Shown here piece after piece: positions 1 to 9,018 of a DNA stretch of 64,000 nt. The stretch spans positions 1 to 64,000 of the forward strand of contig CBFFYP010000003.1 of assembly GCA_965646165.1 (NCBI GenBank), given 5' to 3'. The notes beneath the pieces are model-generated. The model was given only the letters and a program-made list of their open reading frames with translations, was not told the DNA's origin and searched no databases. This DNA is from MGBC114844 sp910585855. Its GTDB lineage: Bacteria; Bacillota; Clostridia; Lachnospirales; Lachnospiraceae. Within the stretch, counting starts at the first letter, position 1, and every line of letters begins with the position of its first letter. The translations under genes were made by a program, and so were the position numbers.

Positions 1-84
1 AAAAGGCAGAAGTTTTAGAACTTCTTGCTTTTTGGAAACCGGAACAGCAGGCTGCCCACCGTTTTCGAATCTGGCGTCCTCATC
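1..84 (+). repeat. RE-1 dispersed palindromic element, copy 1 (partial)
   Basis: Right-hand end of the roughly 340-bp element described at 4501-4840, cut by the window edge. It keeps the AGAAGTTTTAGAACTTCT hairpin, the right stem arm GCAGGCTGCCCACCG and the terminal TCTGGCGTCCTC. Confidence 0.85.
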
Positions 85-108
85 ACAACATCAAATCTCA
101 TCCCCTTT

Positions 109-1053
109 CTACTCCTGCACATACTCCCGAACAATAGGCGCAATCTGCGACAGCATATTATCAATATCTTCAAACATAGCACTTTTTGTCGTTCCAAGCC
201 GACTAGCCTTTTGAATATGCTCCATCACTTCCCGATACTGTCCTTTTGTACGATCAAAAAATCCACAGAGCCCATCCAATGCCTCCCTAGATTCCTCAAT
301 TACCCCGGAAATCTCCGTCTGAACCGCCGTAGCCCCATCCGCAGCCTGTGAAATTCGATCAAACATTTCATAGGTTTCCTCAACTTTATCAATACTCTCC
401 CCAAGAGCTTCCTGAGAAGTATGAATACTGCAATTTAAGTTATCCGTCCCCTGCTCCATGTCCCCAATACTTGCATCCACTGCCGCTACCAAATTTTTAA
501 TTTCCTCCGCCAGTTCCCGCACTTCCATTGCTACCACAGCAAATCCCTTTCCTTGCTCTCCAGCACGTGCCGCCTCTATCGTAGCATTTAATGCCAAAAT
601 ATTGGTCTGATCGGCAATCGTTACAATTCGATTGGTACAGCTTTTAATCTTTTTTACTGCAAGCTGCAAATCTGCAAATGTCTGCTCCATCTCCTGAAAC
701 CGTGTCTTTACCTGCAAAGAGCTGTTCTTTAATTCTTCTACTTCTCCCTGTGCCTGTACCACCGACTGATCGATTTCCCCTTTTACCGCAGCAAATTCCC
801 CGGATACCTGATCAATATTTGAAAAATTCTGCCCAAAATCCTGCAGTTTTTCCTGAAAATGTTCTGCTTCCTCCAACACACTGCCAAACGAACTATGCAC
901 CATCCCCAGTTCATATAAAGAACTGGTTTCCTTTTGTGTCAATTCTTTATGATACTCTTTTAAACTGCCTGTTACATATAATACCGGATATAATTGTTTC
1001 TTTCTCTGTTGTTTTTCTTTTGTTTTCCATCTGGATCTTTTTTGTATCAACAT
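109..1053 (-). CDS. Soluble methyl-accepting chemotaxis-type signalling protein
   Basis: A chemoreceptor signalling protein of about 314 residues that would engage CheA/CheW in the cytoplasm. The conserved hairpin tip is clear (ADQTNILALNATIEAARAGE, then GKGFAVVAMEVRELAEE), flanked by long coiled coil. No transmembrane segment or signal peptide is visible, so sensing is probably cytoplasmic or through a partner. The ATG at 1053 is preferred because it follows AAAGGGAGAAGAA; an upstream TTG in frame would overlap the FIST stop. It lies 13 bases after the FIST gene, so the FIST protein is the likely sensory partner. Ligand unknown. Confidence 0.9.
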   Translation of the reverse strand: MLIQKRSRWKTKEKQQRKKQLYPVLYVTGSLKEYHKELTQKETSSLYELGMVHSSFGSVLEEAEHFQEKLQDFGQNFSNIDQVSGEFAAVKGEIDQSVVQAQGEVEELKNSSLQVKTRFQEMEQTFADLQLAVKKIKSCTNRIVTIADQTNILALNATIEAARAGEQGKGFAVVAMEVRELAEEIKNLVAAVDASIGDMEQGTDNLNCSIHTSQEALGESIDKVEETYEMFDRISQAADGATAVQTEISGVIEESREALDGLCGFFDRTKGQYREVMEHIQKASRLGTTKSAMFEDIDNMLSQIAPIVREYVQE

Positions 1054-1066
1054 TTCTCTTCTCCCT

Positions 1067-2122
1067 TTATTCAAATACTACACAAGTCATGGACTGGTTG
1101 ACAAACCGATTATTGTAATGTTCTCCATATCCAACAAAACCTGCATGATTTCCCAATGCTGTCATCTCATGCAAATACTCCTGCATATAGTGGTTTTCCT
1201 GAAACAGTCGATACCGAAATAGACAATTTACCGAAAATACAGCAGAAATTCGTGGAAAATCCCTGCGGATCATCCGAATCGTTTCTTTTACAACCGCTTT
1301 ATAATCTCCTAATTCCAATAAAATCAATACATCTGAATCATTGACCTGACGATAACAAGTCAATGCATATCCACTGACATCCTTAATTGATATAATACAG
1401 ACATCTTCTCCATTCAGCTTTCCAAGCGGATTTTTAAAAGTCTGCGTTAAAATCTCTTTTTCTGTTACATGTAAAATTTCCTGATATACCTGTTTCGCAG
1501 ATCTTCCATTTAATTCTCCAAGCAAATAGTTAGCTTTATCTGTTCTGGATGCAATAAACCGATACTCTCCCATTGGGCGATAGATATTTTCTTTATAGAC
1601 CTTTACTCTGCCGGATTGATTTCGCACCAGCGCATAGGCAACGGCATCCTGATAAATCTTTCCGTTTGCCGACACCTTTCCTGCATCTCCTGTTCCTCCT
1701 ACCAATGATATATTCCTTCGCTTTAGTACACTATAAATCGTAGTTAATACACAAGCATCATTTCCAGAACAAAAATCAATGCATACCGTATCCTGCTGTG
1801 AACCATTTACAGTTATTACATCCTGTTCTAAGCGTTCAATATATTTTACCGGCATAGTAGATACACATTCCAATACATTTGCCGCTGCACTAACCCCGCC
1901 GAAAAATGCAACAATACCAACTCCTTTTTCTGCTACCTTTGTATCATAGCACATTCCAATACATCCAATACTTGGCACACGGGGATAAAGTTCTTCCAAT
2001 TTTTTTACATGCGCCTCAAACTGATCTTTATTTGACAGCAGCAAAATCAACTGTGGATTGCTTAGTCCTTTTACTGCTTCTTTTAAATCCCCACTCTGAC
2101 TCATTCCAAAAAACTGTTTCAC
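1067..2122 (-). CDS. FIST N/C domain sensor protein
   Basis: A cytoplasmic protein of 351 residues with the FIST_N plus FIST_C layout, seen in the early SIGCIGMCYDTKVAEKGVGI segment and the glycine-rich LVGGTGDAG in the middle. FIST domains are proposed small-ligand sensors (amino acids or related molecules) in signalling proteins; the ligand here is unknown. Start is a GTG at 2122 behind AGAGG; an ATG six codons in is possible. It ends just before the soluble chemoreceptor and the two look like one operon, as FIST and MCP genes often pair. Confidence 0.85.
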   Translation of the reverse strand: MKQFFGMSQSGDLKEAVKGLSNPQLILLLSNKDQFEAHVKKLEELYPRVPSIGCIGMCYDTKVAEKGVGIVAFFGGVSAAANVLECVSTMPVKYIERLEQDVITVNGSQQDTVCIDFCSGNDACVLTTIYSVLKRRNISLVGGTGDAGKVSANGKIYQDAVAYALVRNQSGRVKVYKENIYRPMGEYRFIASRTDKANYLLGELNGRSAKQVYQEILHVTEKEILTQTFKNPLGKLNGEDVCIISIKDVSGYALTCYRQVNDSDVLILLELGDYKAVVKETIRMIRRDFPRISAVFSVNCLFRYRLFQENHYMQEYLHEMTALGNHAGFVGYGEHYNNRFVNQSMTCVVFE

Positions 2123-2161
2123 TATGCAGTTCCTCTCTTCCGTTTCGATTTTTTACTTTAA

Positions 2162-3049
2162 TTATCTCAATACAATCGGGCGTTTTTCTTCTGAAGACGC
2201 TTCAAAAAACAATACATTTCCAAATCCGTTGCAATCTCCTACCCGAAACAAATCCGCACTTTCTAACACATCCAAATGGCTGATCGAAACAATATACCGC
2301 TTCTCTCCCATTGTAATCTCCAATGCCTCTACCTGCTGATCATTCATCGTTCCCTTTTTAAAAGACTCCGGCACCAACTTTCGTATTTCAATTCCCGGTG
2401 CTGGTCCTTTTTCATAACAGTGAAGAACCGACAGCAAAGAACGAAAAGCACCGCCCTCTTTTTTTACAGATACTGCATCTGTCATAACACCTCCTCCTGC
2501 ATCCAGCCCGCCTTGTATCATACTGATTGAACCATCAGAAGACATATCTCCTGACATATAATGCATATCCATACAAATTTTTTCTCCTTCATAATGAATA
2601 TGATTTCCAGAAATCAATACGGCATTACTTTTAGAAAATTGAAAAATCTGTTCATACATATGAATCCCAACCGGATAAAATTCATCCATTAAAATAAATA
2701 ATCTTGAACCAATCGCAATAATCTTACGTTTTGCTAATACCCCTTCTTTTTGATTCATATAAGCCGTACAGTTTAACTGCATAAAAGCACAGTTCTCCTT
2801 TAATGCATATGGCTGTTTTTCTCTTCTGCTTGTATCCTCTTTATCCATATACTGCCTATCTATTCGAATTCCACTTCGCAAAAAAATAGGCTCTCCACTA
2901 ATCGTAAGTTCCACGCACAAGTGATCTCTGTGATCATATAAAAATGATTGATTCTTAAAATGTAAACTATCCTCCGGTGTCCCCTCCGCTCTCAACATAA
3001 ACTCTTCGTTTTCTTGCATCTCTTCTAGTGTAATTGTTCTCGCAGGCAT
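2162..3049 (-). CDS. Hypothetical protein, first gene of the FIST-MCP operon
   Basis: A protein of 295 residues with a strong GGAGG ribosome site seven bases before ATG. No signal peptide or membrane segment is visible. The sequence alternates short hydrophobic and polar stretches as in a beta-rich fold; a faint likeness to the C-terminal beta-sandwich of heparinase II/III-like proteins was considered but is weak. Its position 40 bases before the FIST gene implies co-transcription and perhaps a role in the same sensory unit. Function not assigned. Confidence 0.6.
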   Translation of the reverse strand: MPARTITLEEMQENEEFMLRAEGTPEDSLHFKNQSFLYDHRDHLCVELTISGEPIFLRSGIRIDRQYMDKEDTSRREKQPYALKENCAFMQLNCTAYMNQKEGVLAKRKIIAIGSRLFILMDEFYPVGIHMYEQIFQFSKSNAVLISGNHIHYEGEKICMDMHYMSGDMSSDGSISMIQGGLDAGGGVMTDAVSVKKEGGAFRSLLSVLHCYEKGPAPGIEIRKLVPESFKKGTMNDQQVEALEITMGEKRYIVSISHLDVLESADLFRVGDCNGFGNVLFFEASSEEKRPIVLR

Positions 3050-3306
3050 ACAGCTTCCTCCATATTTTTCCTATTTCTGGTTACTAACAGATCCCGTTTC
3101 TCAAGATCCAATTTTTGATAATCACTTGCATCTTATCATAAATTCAACTATACTGGAATAGGTAAATTGTCGAAAACGAGATTTTTTCTTTTTCTTTTTT
3201 CATTTTCTCTCGACAAAACCATACTTTCTGTAATTTTACAGGAAAAATTTGGATATTTATAGTTTATTTTTACTTTACAGACAAATTCCGAACAGGAGGT
3301 TTATTT

Positions 3307-4260
3307 ATGGAACAACGAGCAAACCGCCTCTTTTTAGTAATTCCTTGTTATAATGAAGAAGCGGTTCTAAAAGAAACAGCACAACAGCTTTTAAAAAAAT
3401 ATCAGGCGTTACAGCACAACGGTACGATATCCCCCGACAGCAAAATCTGTTTTGTCAATGATGGTTCAAAAGATCAAACTTGGGAAATAATCCGCTCTCT
3501 TCATCTGGAAAATTCTACCTATACTGGTCTTTCTCTTACCCGAAATCGGGGGCATCAAAACGCTTTGCTTGCCGGGCTTCTTACTGTAATGGATCAGGCA
3601 GATATTGTCATTTCTATGGATGCTGACTTACAGGATGATATTCAGACAATAGACACTATGCTTGCCGCTTATCAGGAGGGCAATGAAATTGTTTACGGTG
3701 TTCGCTCCAGCAGACGAACAGATACCTTTTTTAAACGTTTCTCAGCCGAAAGTTTTTATCGTCTTTTACAGCTTATGGGAGTAGAAATTATCTATAACCA
3801 TGCCGATTTTCGGCTTATGAGCAAAAAAGCATTAAAAGGTCTTTCTCAATTTGAAGAAACTAATCTTTTTCTCCGGGGAATGATCCCTTTAATTGGATAT
3901 AAAAGCACTTCTGTTGCTTATGAACGGCATGAACGATTCGCCGGGAAATCCAAATATCCCCTTGCCAAGATGATTTCCTTTGCTTTTGATGGAATTACCT
4001 CTCTTAGTATTCGCCCTATTCGCATGATTTCCAATCTTGGTATTATTATTTCGATTATCAGCCTTTTATTTCTTGTCTGGAGTATCTTTACTCACTACTT
4101 TGGCTATACTGTAGACGGATGGACTTCACTTCTTGCCTCTATCTGGCTGGTTGGAGGGTTAGAGATGCTGTCGCTTGGCGTAATCGGAGAATATATAGGA
4201 AAAATATATAACGAAACCAAACGCCGCCCCCGCTATATTATTGAAGAATATTTAGACTAA
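3307..4260 (+). CDS. GtrB/DPM-type polyprenyl-phosphate glycosyltransferase
   Basis: A GT2 enzyme of 317 residues that would move a sugar from a nucleotide donor to undecaprenyl phosphate at the membrane. N-terminal GT-A domain: VIPCYNEEA, VNDGSKDQTW, and the metal-binding SMDADLQDD near residue 100. Then the family motif around RHERFAGKSKYP, followed by two C-terminal membrane helices (about residues 230-250 and 270-290) and a basic tail. This is the GtrB layout, normally supplying a lipid-linked sugar for wall polymer decoration by a GT-C enzyme. Start ATG follows AGGAGG. A hairpin element of the RE-2 family begins right at its stop. Confidence 0.9.
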   Translation: MEQRANRLFLVIPCYNEEAVLKETAQQLLKKYQALQHNGTISPDSKICFVNDGSKDQTWEIIRSLHLENSTYTGLSLTRNRGHQNALLAGLLTVMDQADIVISMDADLQDDIQTIDTMLAAYQEGNEIVYGVRSSRRTDTFFKRFSAESFYRLLQLMGVEIIYNHADFRLMSKKALKGLSQFEETNLFLRGMIPLIGYKSTSVAYERHERFAGKSKYPLAKMISFAFDGITSLSIRPIRMISNLGIIISIISLLFLVWSIFTHYFGYTVDGWTSLLASIWLVGGLEMLSLGVIGEYIGKIYNETKRRPRYIIEEYLD

Positions 4261-4322
4261 AAAAAGGGGGGACGCTGGAATCGGAAGGGAGGTCTATTCC
4301 GATTCCAGCTAGTTCTTCCAGC
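4261..4322 (+). repeat. Short RE-2-type hairpin after the glycosyltransferase gene
   Basis: Arms GCTGGAATCGGA and TCCGATTCCAGC enclose AGGGAGGTCTAT, with the family ends GGGGGGACGC and GCTAGTTCTTCCAGC. It looks like an RE-2 element (see 24261) that lost its core. It starts at the stop codon, so it may act as a transcript-end hairpin although no U tract follows. Confidence 0.75.
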
Positions 4323-4500
4323 TTCAAAATTATATTATTACAAAAATTTATCATAATCGCTGCTGATGAAATAACGGCAGAAACCATATTTTGTTATCCT
4401 ATTTTACAGGTTAAAATTAATATTCTATCATATTTCTATTATATCTAAGAAATAAAACAACTCTTAGAAAAATTGAATAAAATTCATTTTTTGTTTCGGT

Positions 4501-4840
4501 GTCAAGAAACAGCCAGATTCGAAAACAGTGGGCAGCCTGCAGTGACTTTGGAAAAAAGTTAGAAATTCTTAGACTTCTGCTAGAAAACCTAAGATTTTTT
4601 TCACATCCTGCTTCCATGCAGGGTGTGAAAAAAAAGGAGCGTGTTTAGCCCGTATGGAGAGAAGGATGTATCTTATAGCTGGTAAAATCGTTTTGTATGT
4701 CAGTTACGTTTCGGTTATGTTACGGGCGAATTGCGCTCCGGTCTGTCTGGTTGGATGCATGGAAATTCAGAAGTCTTAGAACTTCTTACTTTTTGGAAGC
4801 TGGAACAGCAGGCTGCCCACTGTTTTCAAATCTGGCGTCC
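4501..4840 (+). repeat. RE-1 dispersed palindromic element, copy 2
   Basis: Complete element of about 340 bp. Left end GTCAAGAAACAGCC with arm AGATTCGAAAACAGTGGGC; right arm GCCCACTGTTTTCAAATCT and end GGCGTCC. Inside, in order: an AGAAATTCTTAGACTTCT hairpin, a CACATCCTGC...GCAGGGTGTG hairpin, GTGTTTAGCCCGTATG, the GGGCGAATTGCGCTC hairpin, and a second AGAAGTCTTAGAACTTCT hairpin. Spurious short reading frames in it are not genes. Confidence 0.9.
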
Positions 4841-4883
4841 CCATCATTTAAAATTTCAAAAAACTCATTAAAGATTTGTAATT

Positions 4884-5081
4884 TTATTTTTTCTGTTTTT
4901 TCTTGTAAAAATACCATGGATCGACTTGAAGATAAGCACAAATTTCACAAAATTCTCCTGCCTTTAATTCATATGTACTATCTATTAATTTTTCTTTTTC
5001 TATATTTAATTCTCTCGCAATCTGATTGATTTCTATATTTTGCTGTTTTAAATAAATCAGCAATTCATCTTTAACTCCCAT
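4884..5081 (-). CDS. Small HTH (Xre/Cro-like) regulator
   Basis: A protein of 65 residues. The stretch EINQIARELNIEKEKLIDS followed by FCEICAYLQVDPWYFYKK resembles the helix-turn-helix core and closing helix of Cro/C1-type repressors. ATG at 5081 is chosen because AAGGGG lies seven bases upstream; an in-frame TTG two codons earlier is unlikely. It is divergent from the larger Xre gene at 5247 and shares the AT-rich control region between them, the usual plan of a repressor pair on a mobile element next to its recombinase. Confidence 0.7.
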   Translation of the reverse strand: MGVKDELLIYLKQQNIEINQIARELNIEKEKLIDSTYELKAGEFCEICAYLQVDPWYFYKKKQKK

Positions 5082-5138
5082 ATACAATCCCCTTTATCTT
5101 ATTTTCTCTTTATACAAGAATTTTTATAATTATTTCTT

Positions 5139-5167
5139 ATTTTATTCTTGTTTAAAAAGAATGTCAA
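5139..5167 (-). promoter_or_regulatory. Sigma-A promoter of the small HTH gene
   Basis: Read on the minus strand: TTGACA (5167-5162), 17-base spacer, TAAAAT (5144-5139). A divergent TTGACA for the plus-strand Xre gene sits at 5199-5204. An inverted CAAGAA...TTCTTG pair (about 5115-5150) overlaps the promoter and could be an operator. Confidence 0.6.
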
Positions 5168-5246
5168 ATAAATTTTATTTTCTTCTTTATTTTCTTTATT
5201 GACAAGCAGTTTTCCATATTATAAGATACGAAAAGAGGTGAATTAC

Positions 5247-5588
5247 ATGAAAAATCCAAACTTTTCTCGTGTACTAAAATACTACAGGAAATTGAATAAC
5301 TTATCTGTTCCTGATGTTTCTGATCTCTTCCGAGAAAGAGGATCAGAAATTGCAGTTAAGACAATTTATGGCTGGGAAAGCGGTCAGTCACAGCCAAGTG
5401 CAGACTCTCTAATGTTTTTATGTGAACTTTATCATATCGAAAATATTTTAGAAACTTTTGGATACCAGAAAACAGAAAGTGAATCCCTTTTTCTTTCGCC
5501 TGTAGAAAAATCAATTATAAAAGGACTGCGGGAACATCCTGAATATCAGGAAGTTATTCTAAAACTTCTAGACTTAAAACAAAACTAA
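5247..5588 (+). CDS. Xre-family transcriptional regulator
   Basis: A DNA-binding protein of 113 residues. The N-terminal HTH_3 domain spans about residues 5-65 (VLKYYRKLNNLSVPDVSDLF, then AVKTIYGWESGQSQPSADSL); the C-terminal 45 residues are helical, perhaps for dimerization. The ATG at 5247 follows AAGAGGTG. It probably controls its own promoter region and the divergent small HTH gene, and may influence the recombinase gene that ends toward it. Confidence 0.85.
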   Translation: MKNPNFSRVLKYYRKLNNLSVPDVSDLFRERGSEIAVKTIYGWESGQSQPSADSLMFLCELYHIENILETFGYQKTESESLFLSPVEKSIIKGLREHPEYQEVILKLLDLKQN

Positions 5589-5602
5589 CAAAAGACACCA
5601 AA

Positions 5603-5720
5603 CTAGGCTCTTTCTCAGCTTTCCATCTCTATTTTATATTTTAGTAATACTTTCATTTTTAACATTCTATATCATTAAAAAAAATCAAATAAACCTAAAA
5701 AAAGCTGAAAAAGAACCTAG
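5603..5720. terminator. Long-range inverted repeat between convergent xre and int genes
   Basis: A 20-base arm (5603-5622, CTAGGCTCTTTCTCAGCTTT) is nearly complementary to 5701-5720 (AAAGCTGAAAAAGAACCTAG), two mismatches, enclosing about 78 AT-rich bases. It sits between convergent stops, so it may end both transcripts, but the wide loop and matched ends also resemble an element end. Confidence 0.4.
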
Positions 5721-5752
5721 GATAAGACCATTTTATTTTATTCTATATTTAT

Positions 5753-7213
5753 TTAAACTAAACCCTGTAATTTTAATATTTCTTCCTTTTTTGTCTGCGG
5801 CAAAACATGTGTATAAATATCCATTGTCATCTTAATACTGCTATGCCCTAATAACTCCTGCACTACCTTTGGCGGCATCCCGTTTTCCAATGCCCTTGTC
5901 GCAAATGTATGGCGCAGTGTATGCGGTGTAATTCGTTCTACTTCTAAACGCCCTTTTAGCATCTCCTTCCCTTTCTTTTTTGTAATCTGCATCTCTGTCC
6001 AGCCATTCATCATCGCTACAATACGATCCAAATCATATGCAATCGTTCTTTTCCTTACGGGTTCTCCCGGCTTTAATGGATCGGTAAAAACCAAATGATC
6101 CAAACCGGGCTTTTTCTTCCATTTCTCTCCAGCTTTTATCTTATCTTCTGCCTGTTTTCTCTTTCGCTTTTTCAACATTTTTACAATATCTGGAAGCAGA
6201 GGTATGGTACGAAAACTAGAAATCGACTTTGGTGTATCAATATAAAAACCAGTATCTTTAAAGTATTTCATATTTCCGTTTACGGTTAAAGTTTCCAATT
6301 CGAAATTAATGTCTTTCCACTTAAGTGCCATCAATTCTCCAATTCTTAAACCTGTAGAAAGAGCTAGACGATAGAGATCGTTATAGTCACTTTCTTCTGC
6401 ATAAATTAAAAATGCTTTCTGTTCTTCACGACTTAATACCCGCTTCATTTTTCTTTTTTTCTCTTTTGGAAAAACTACAAATGTAACCGGATTCTTTATA
6501 ATAATATCATTTTTCATTAATTGATTAAACATTCCTGATAAAACTCCTCTTGAAACACGAAGTGTGCTGATGGAATATCCTTTTCTAACCAAATCATTAT
6601 ATAATTTCTGCAAATGTTCTACACGAATCTCTCTTACATACATATTTCCGATATATGGACGAATATAACAATTATAATTTCTTCTATAGTTCTCTAATGT
6701 TCCCTTTTTAACCATTAATTCCTTATACTCTTTTATCCATACTTCAAACCAATCATTTAAACGAATTTTTTCCGGTTTACAATAAATTCCATGCTCCATT
6801 TCATACTGGATATCACGCAGTCTTTTTGTAATTTTTTCTAAATCCATATCATAAAGATAGTGACGAACTCCCATATAATAATAAGTAGCCTGATAACGAC
6901 CATCTGCTCGTTTTGTAATGCCCTTTGGTAAATTTTTTACAGATTTTGTTTGAATTTCATTAAAGGATTCTTCTATTTTTATTCCTTTTTCTTCCTTTTT
7001 CTCCTCTATTATTTCAGTAGCTTTTTCCTTTCCTACTGCTTCCTTTTCTTCTTTATTCTTTTCTTCTGTTCTATTTTCATCTTCTAAAAGATTCTCTGTT
7101 GTTCCCTTTTCTATCTCTTCTTTATCTGCTACCTGTTTTTCTGTTTCTTTCACCCCTTCTGCTGTCATCCCATTTTCATTTTTATTCTTTTCTTCCAAAA
7201 TTTTACATTCCAC
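5753..7213 (-). CDS. Tyrosine recombinase (Tn916-like integrase) with long charged N-terminal extension
   Basis: Site-specific recombinase of 486 residues. From about residue 97 it matches Tn916/phage integrases: AP2-like arm-site domain (GITKRADGRYQATYYYMGVR), SAM-like core-binding domain (LNDWFEVWIKEYKEL...), then the catalytic domain. Catalytic residues: Arg in STGLRIGELMALKW, the HTLRHTFATR box, HSSIKMTMDIYTHV, with the nucleophile Tyr in DIYTHV. The first about 95 residues are a Glu/Lys-rich low-complexity stretch not usual in the family. Start is a GTG at 7213 behind AAGGAG. No excisionase or other conjugative genes are visible, so it may be a resident recombinase; it is the only one in the window and sits 1.7 kb from the cassette array. 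Confidence 0.92.
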   Translation of the reverse strand: MECKILEEKNKNENGMTAEGVKETEKQVADKEEIEKGTTENLLEDENRTEEKNKEEKEAVGKEKATEIIEEKKEEKGIKIEESFNEIQTKSVKNLPKGITKRADGRYQATYYYMGVRHYLYDMDLEKITKRLRDIQYEMEHGIYCKPEKIRLNDWFEVWIKEYKELMVKKGTLENYRRNYNCYIRPYIGNMYVREIRVEHLQKLYNDLVRKGYSISTLRVSRGVLSGMFNQLMKNDIIIKNPVTFVVFPKEKKRKMKRVLSREEQKAFLIYAEESDYNDLYRLALSTGLRIGELMALKWKDINFELETLTVNGNMKYFKDTGFYIDTPKSISSFRTIPLLPDIVKMLKKRKRKQAEDKIKAGEKWKKKPGLDHLVFTDPLKPGEPVRKRTIAYDLDRIVAMMNGWTEMQITKKKGKEMLKGRLEVERITPHTLRHTFATRALENGMPPKVVQELLGHSSIKMTMDIYTHVLPQTKKEEILKLQGLV

Positions 7214-7642
7214 TTCTTTCTTCTCCTTTCATTTTTCCTTTGTTTTTCTTACCCTTTTCTTCTCTGATCCCCCTTTTTAATTAAATAGGATTTGTCGCTT
7301 GTAGTATAGTTATACCAAAAAATTCAATAAATGCCTAAAGAAATTTTTATTTATGTATAAAAAATCTTTTTTATCCTATTTTCAATATTTTCTATTATAC
7401 ATCTTTCACTTGATTTGGAACAAAATTAATTTTTTCCAATTATGTAAAATTATTCTAGAAAAAACAATACCTTCCTAAAAATCTGTTATGTTAAATTAAA
7501 ACAAAAAAAGACATAAACTATCATAAATTTTCCTAAGATAAAATCTAAAAATAAATTTAAATTTTTTAAATTTTTCCACTTTATTTTTTTACTATTTTCC
7601 TCAAAAATTTCTCCAAATTTATACATTTTATACCATAAAAAA

Positions 7643-7690
7643 ACTTCTTTTAATAAGAATTATTATTTATTAATTCTTATCAAAAGAAGT
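7643..7690. other. Perfectly paired AT-rich hairpin in gene-free stretch
   Basis: ACTTCTTTT and AAGAATT pair with AATTCTT and AAAAGAAGT around a short AT loop; followed by ACCCTTTTT. It could be a terminator. The rest of 7214-8121 is very AT-rich (well over 75 percent by eye), with no believable gene. Confidence 0.45.
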
Positions 7691-8121
7691 ACCCTTTTTC
7701 TCTCCTAAAAAGACTTTTTTTATCCCTTTTTTTATATTTTATCCCATAAAAATCGTTCTTATCTATCTTACTTTATTTCAAAATTATTCGATAAAATAGC
7801 GGCTGTTCTATAAATTTTTAACCTTTTATAACAATATATAATTACAGCCCTATGTTGTATTGAATTTTCTTAAGTAGTGTTTCTAACTTTGTATCTATAC
7901 TCCTCCATCTTATTCCAGATATTGGGTATAGATAAAGCCCACAAAACTTTATAAATATTGGATTTTTTAGTATTTTAATAACCATAAAAGTTTTAACAAA
8001 AAAATACAAATATACGAAATTATTTACATTATCTTTTTATTTACTACTATTTTTTAACTATTTTAAATAAATTTTATTAAAATTTTCTATTCAAATAAGA
8101 TCAAAATTTATATAGCTTATA

Positions 8122-8645
8122 TCAAGAATTTTTTTCTTTCTTAATTTCTATCATAATTTTCCATATCGTATCAATATCATCTTCTGATTCATCTGCAATA
8201 ACTTCCACTATCTTCCCCTTTTCTAATTTTTTTCTTACTTGTTTTTTCAATTTTTCTTTTTCACCTTCTTCCCTTCCCTCTTCCCTTTCTTGAAATCAAA
8301 TAATCTCTTCATAACTTAATTGTTCTACTGCCATATCAATTACCCTCTGATTTATAAAATAAATAGTTAATTTCATTTTCGGTAGACTGTTGTTCAAAGA
8401 AATAATAAAACGCCTGATTGACCAAAAACAATAAATCATTCTTTCGATTTCCAATTAAAACAGGATTTCGTGTCATCACCTGAATGGGTTCTTCCACTTT
8501 TATAGATTCCCCTACATAACAAAGCAGTTCTTTGATTGCTTCTTCGTTCTCAAAAATCTTTCGAAAGAAACTGTCTGCAAACTTCTGATTGACATGATTG
8601 CTGCTGGCAGCTAATTATTCTTTTGTGGATGAATTCAAAATACAT
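8122..8645 (-). pseudogene. Rpn-family (PD-(D/E)XK recombination-promoting nuclease) remnant
   Basis: Minus-strand reading gives the Rpn N-terminus (NQKFADSFFRKIFENEEAIKEL, then NPVLIGNRKNDLLFLV and the EQQST motif of the nuclease core), then jumps to the family's charged tail (EEGREEGEKEKLKKQ). The middle of the protein is missing. There are in-frame stops after the first seven codons, at the junction (TGA after SEGN) and in the tail (YEEII-stop-FQERE). A dead gene next to the cassette array. Confidence 0.75.
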
Positions 8646-8880
8646 TCTCCTTTCTTCCCTGAAAAGCAATTCTCTTTTTTATTATTTTAGCATAAGGACA
8701 ATTCTTCTTCAATGAAAGATTTTTTGATTTTTTCTTCTTCTCTTCTCACTCTTTTATAAAAATACAATTTTTATAGAAAAATAATAAAAATTATCAGAAA
8801 AAATAAGAGCAATTTCCCTTCCAATTTTGTTATCCTAATTATAAAAAAAATACAAAGGAACTGAAAAAATTCGTTCCCTT

Positions 8881-8898
8881 ACATCCGAAATTACATCC
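8881..8898 (+). repeat. Paired site ACATCC-N6-ACATCC, 5' side of cassette A
   Basis: Two direct hexamers 12 bases apart, one helical turn. The second ends exactly 46 bases before the 32-bp core at 8945, as in B, C and D, although the 46 bases differ in sequence here. Confidence 0.75.
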
Positions 8899-8944
8899 TT
8901 CTCTTCTGTCAAAAAAATCCCTTTTTCCAGTAATTTAGCGGATT

Positions 8945-8976
8945 CAATACACCCGCCTAATTATACACATGTATTG
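8945..8976 (+). repeat. Candidate recombination core, cassette A
   Basis: CAATACACCCG and CACATGTATTG form imperfect inverted arms around CCTAATTATA. The 3' half also holds the small palindrome ATACACATGTAT. The core lies 42 bases before the ATG. No -35 box is spaced for the TATACA in it, so cassette A looks promoterless. Confidence 0.6.
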
Positions 8977-9018
8977 CAAAATTTGTTTCAGATTATACAA
9001 AAAAGGAGAGTGCAAACA

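Noticed and set aside
2162..3049. Heparinase II/III-like domain
   Set aside because: Only a loose beta-rich resemblance, no catalytic residues or flanking alpha/alpha barrel, and the operon partners are sensory proteins.
4417..5029. Short reading frames inside the RE-1 elements (also at 35870-36595, 40852-41046, 48141-48758, 60594-60888), several with similar sequence between copies
   Set aside because: The likeness comes from the repeated DNA element. They lack ribosome sites, overlap palindromes and run in changing frames and strands.
5603..5720. Attachment site of an integrated element
   Set aside because: The arms are inverted rather than direct repeats and sit between convergent stops, so a terminator-like role is at least as likely; no second copy was found.
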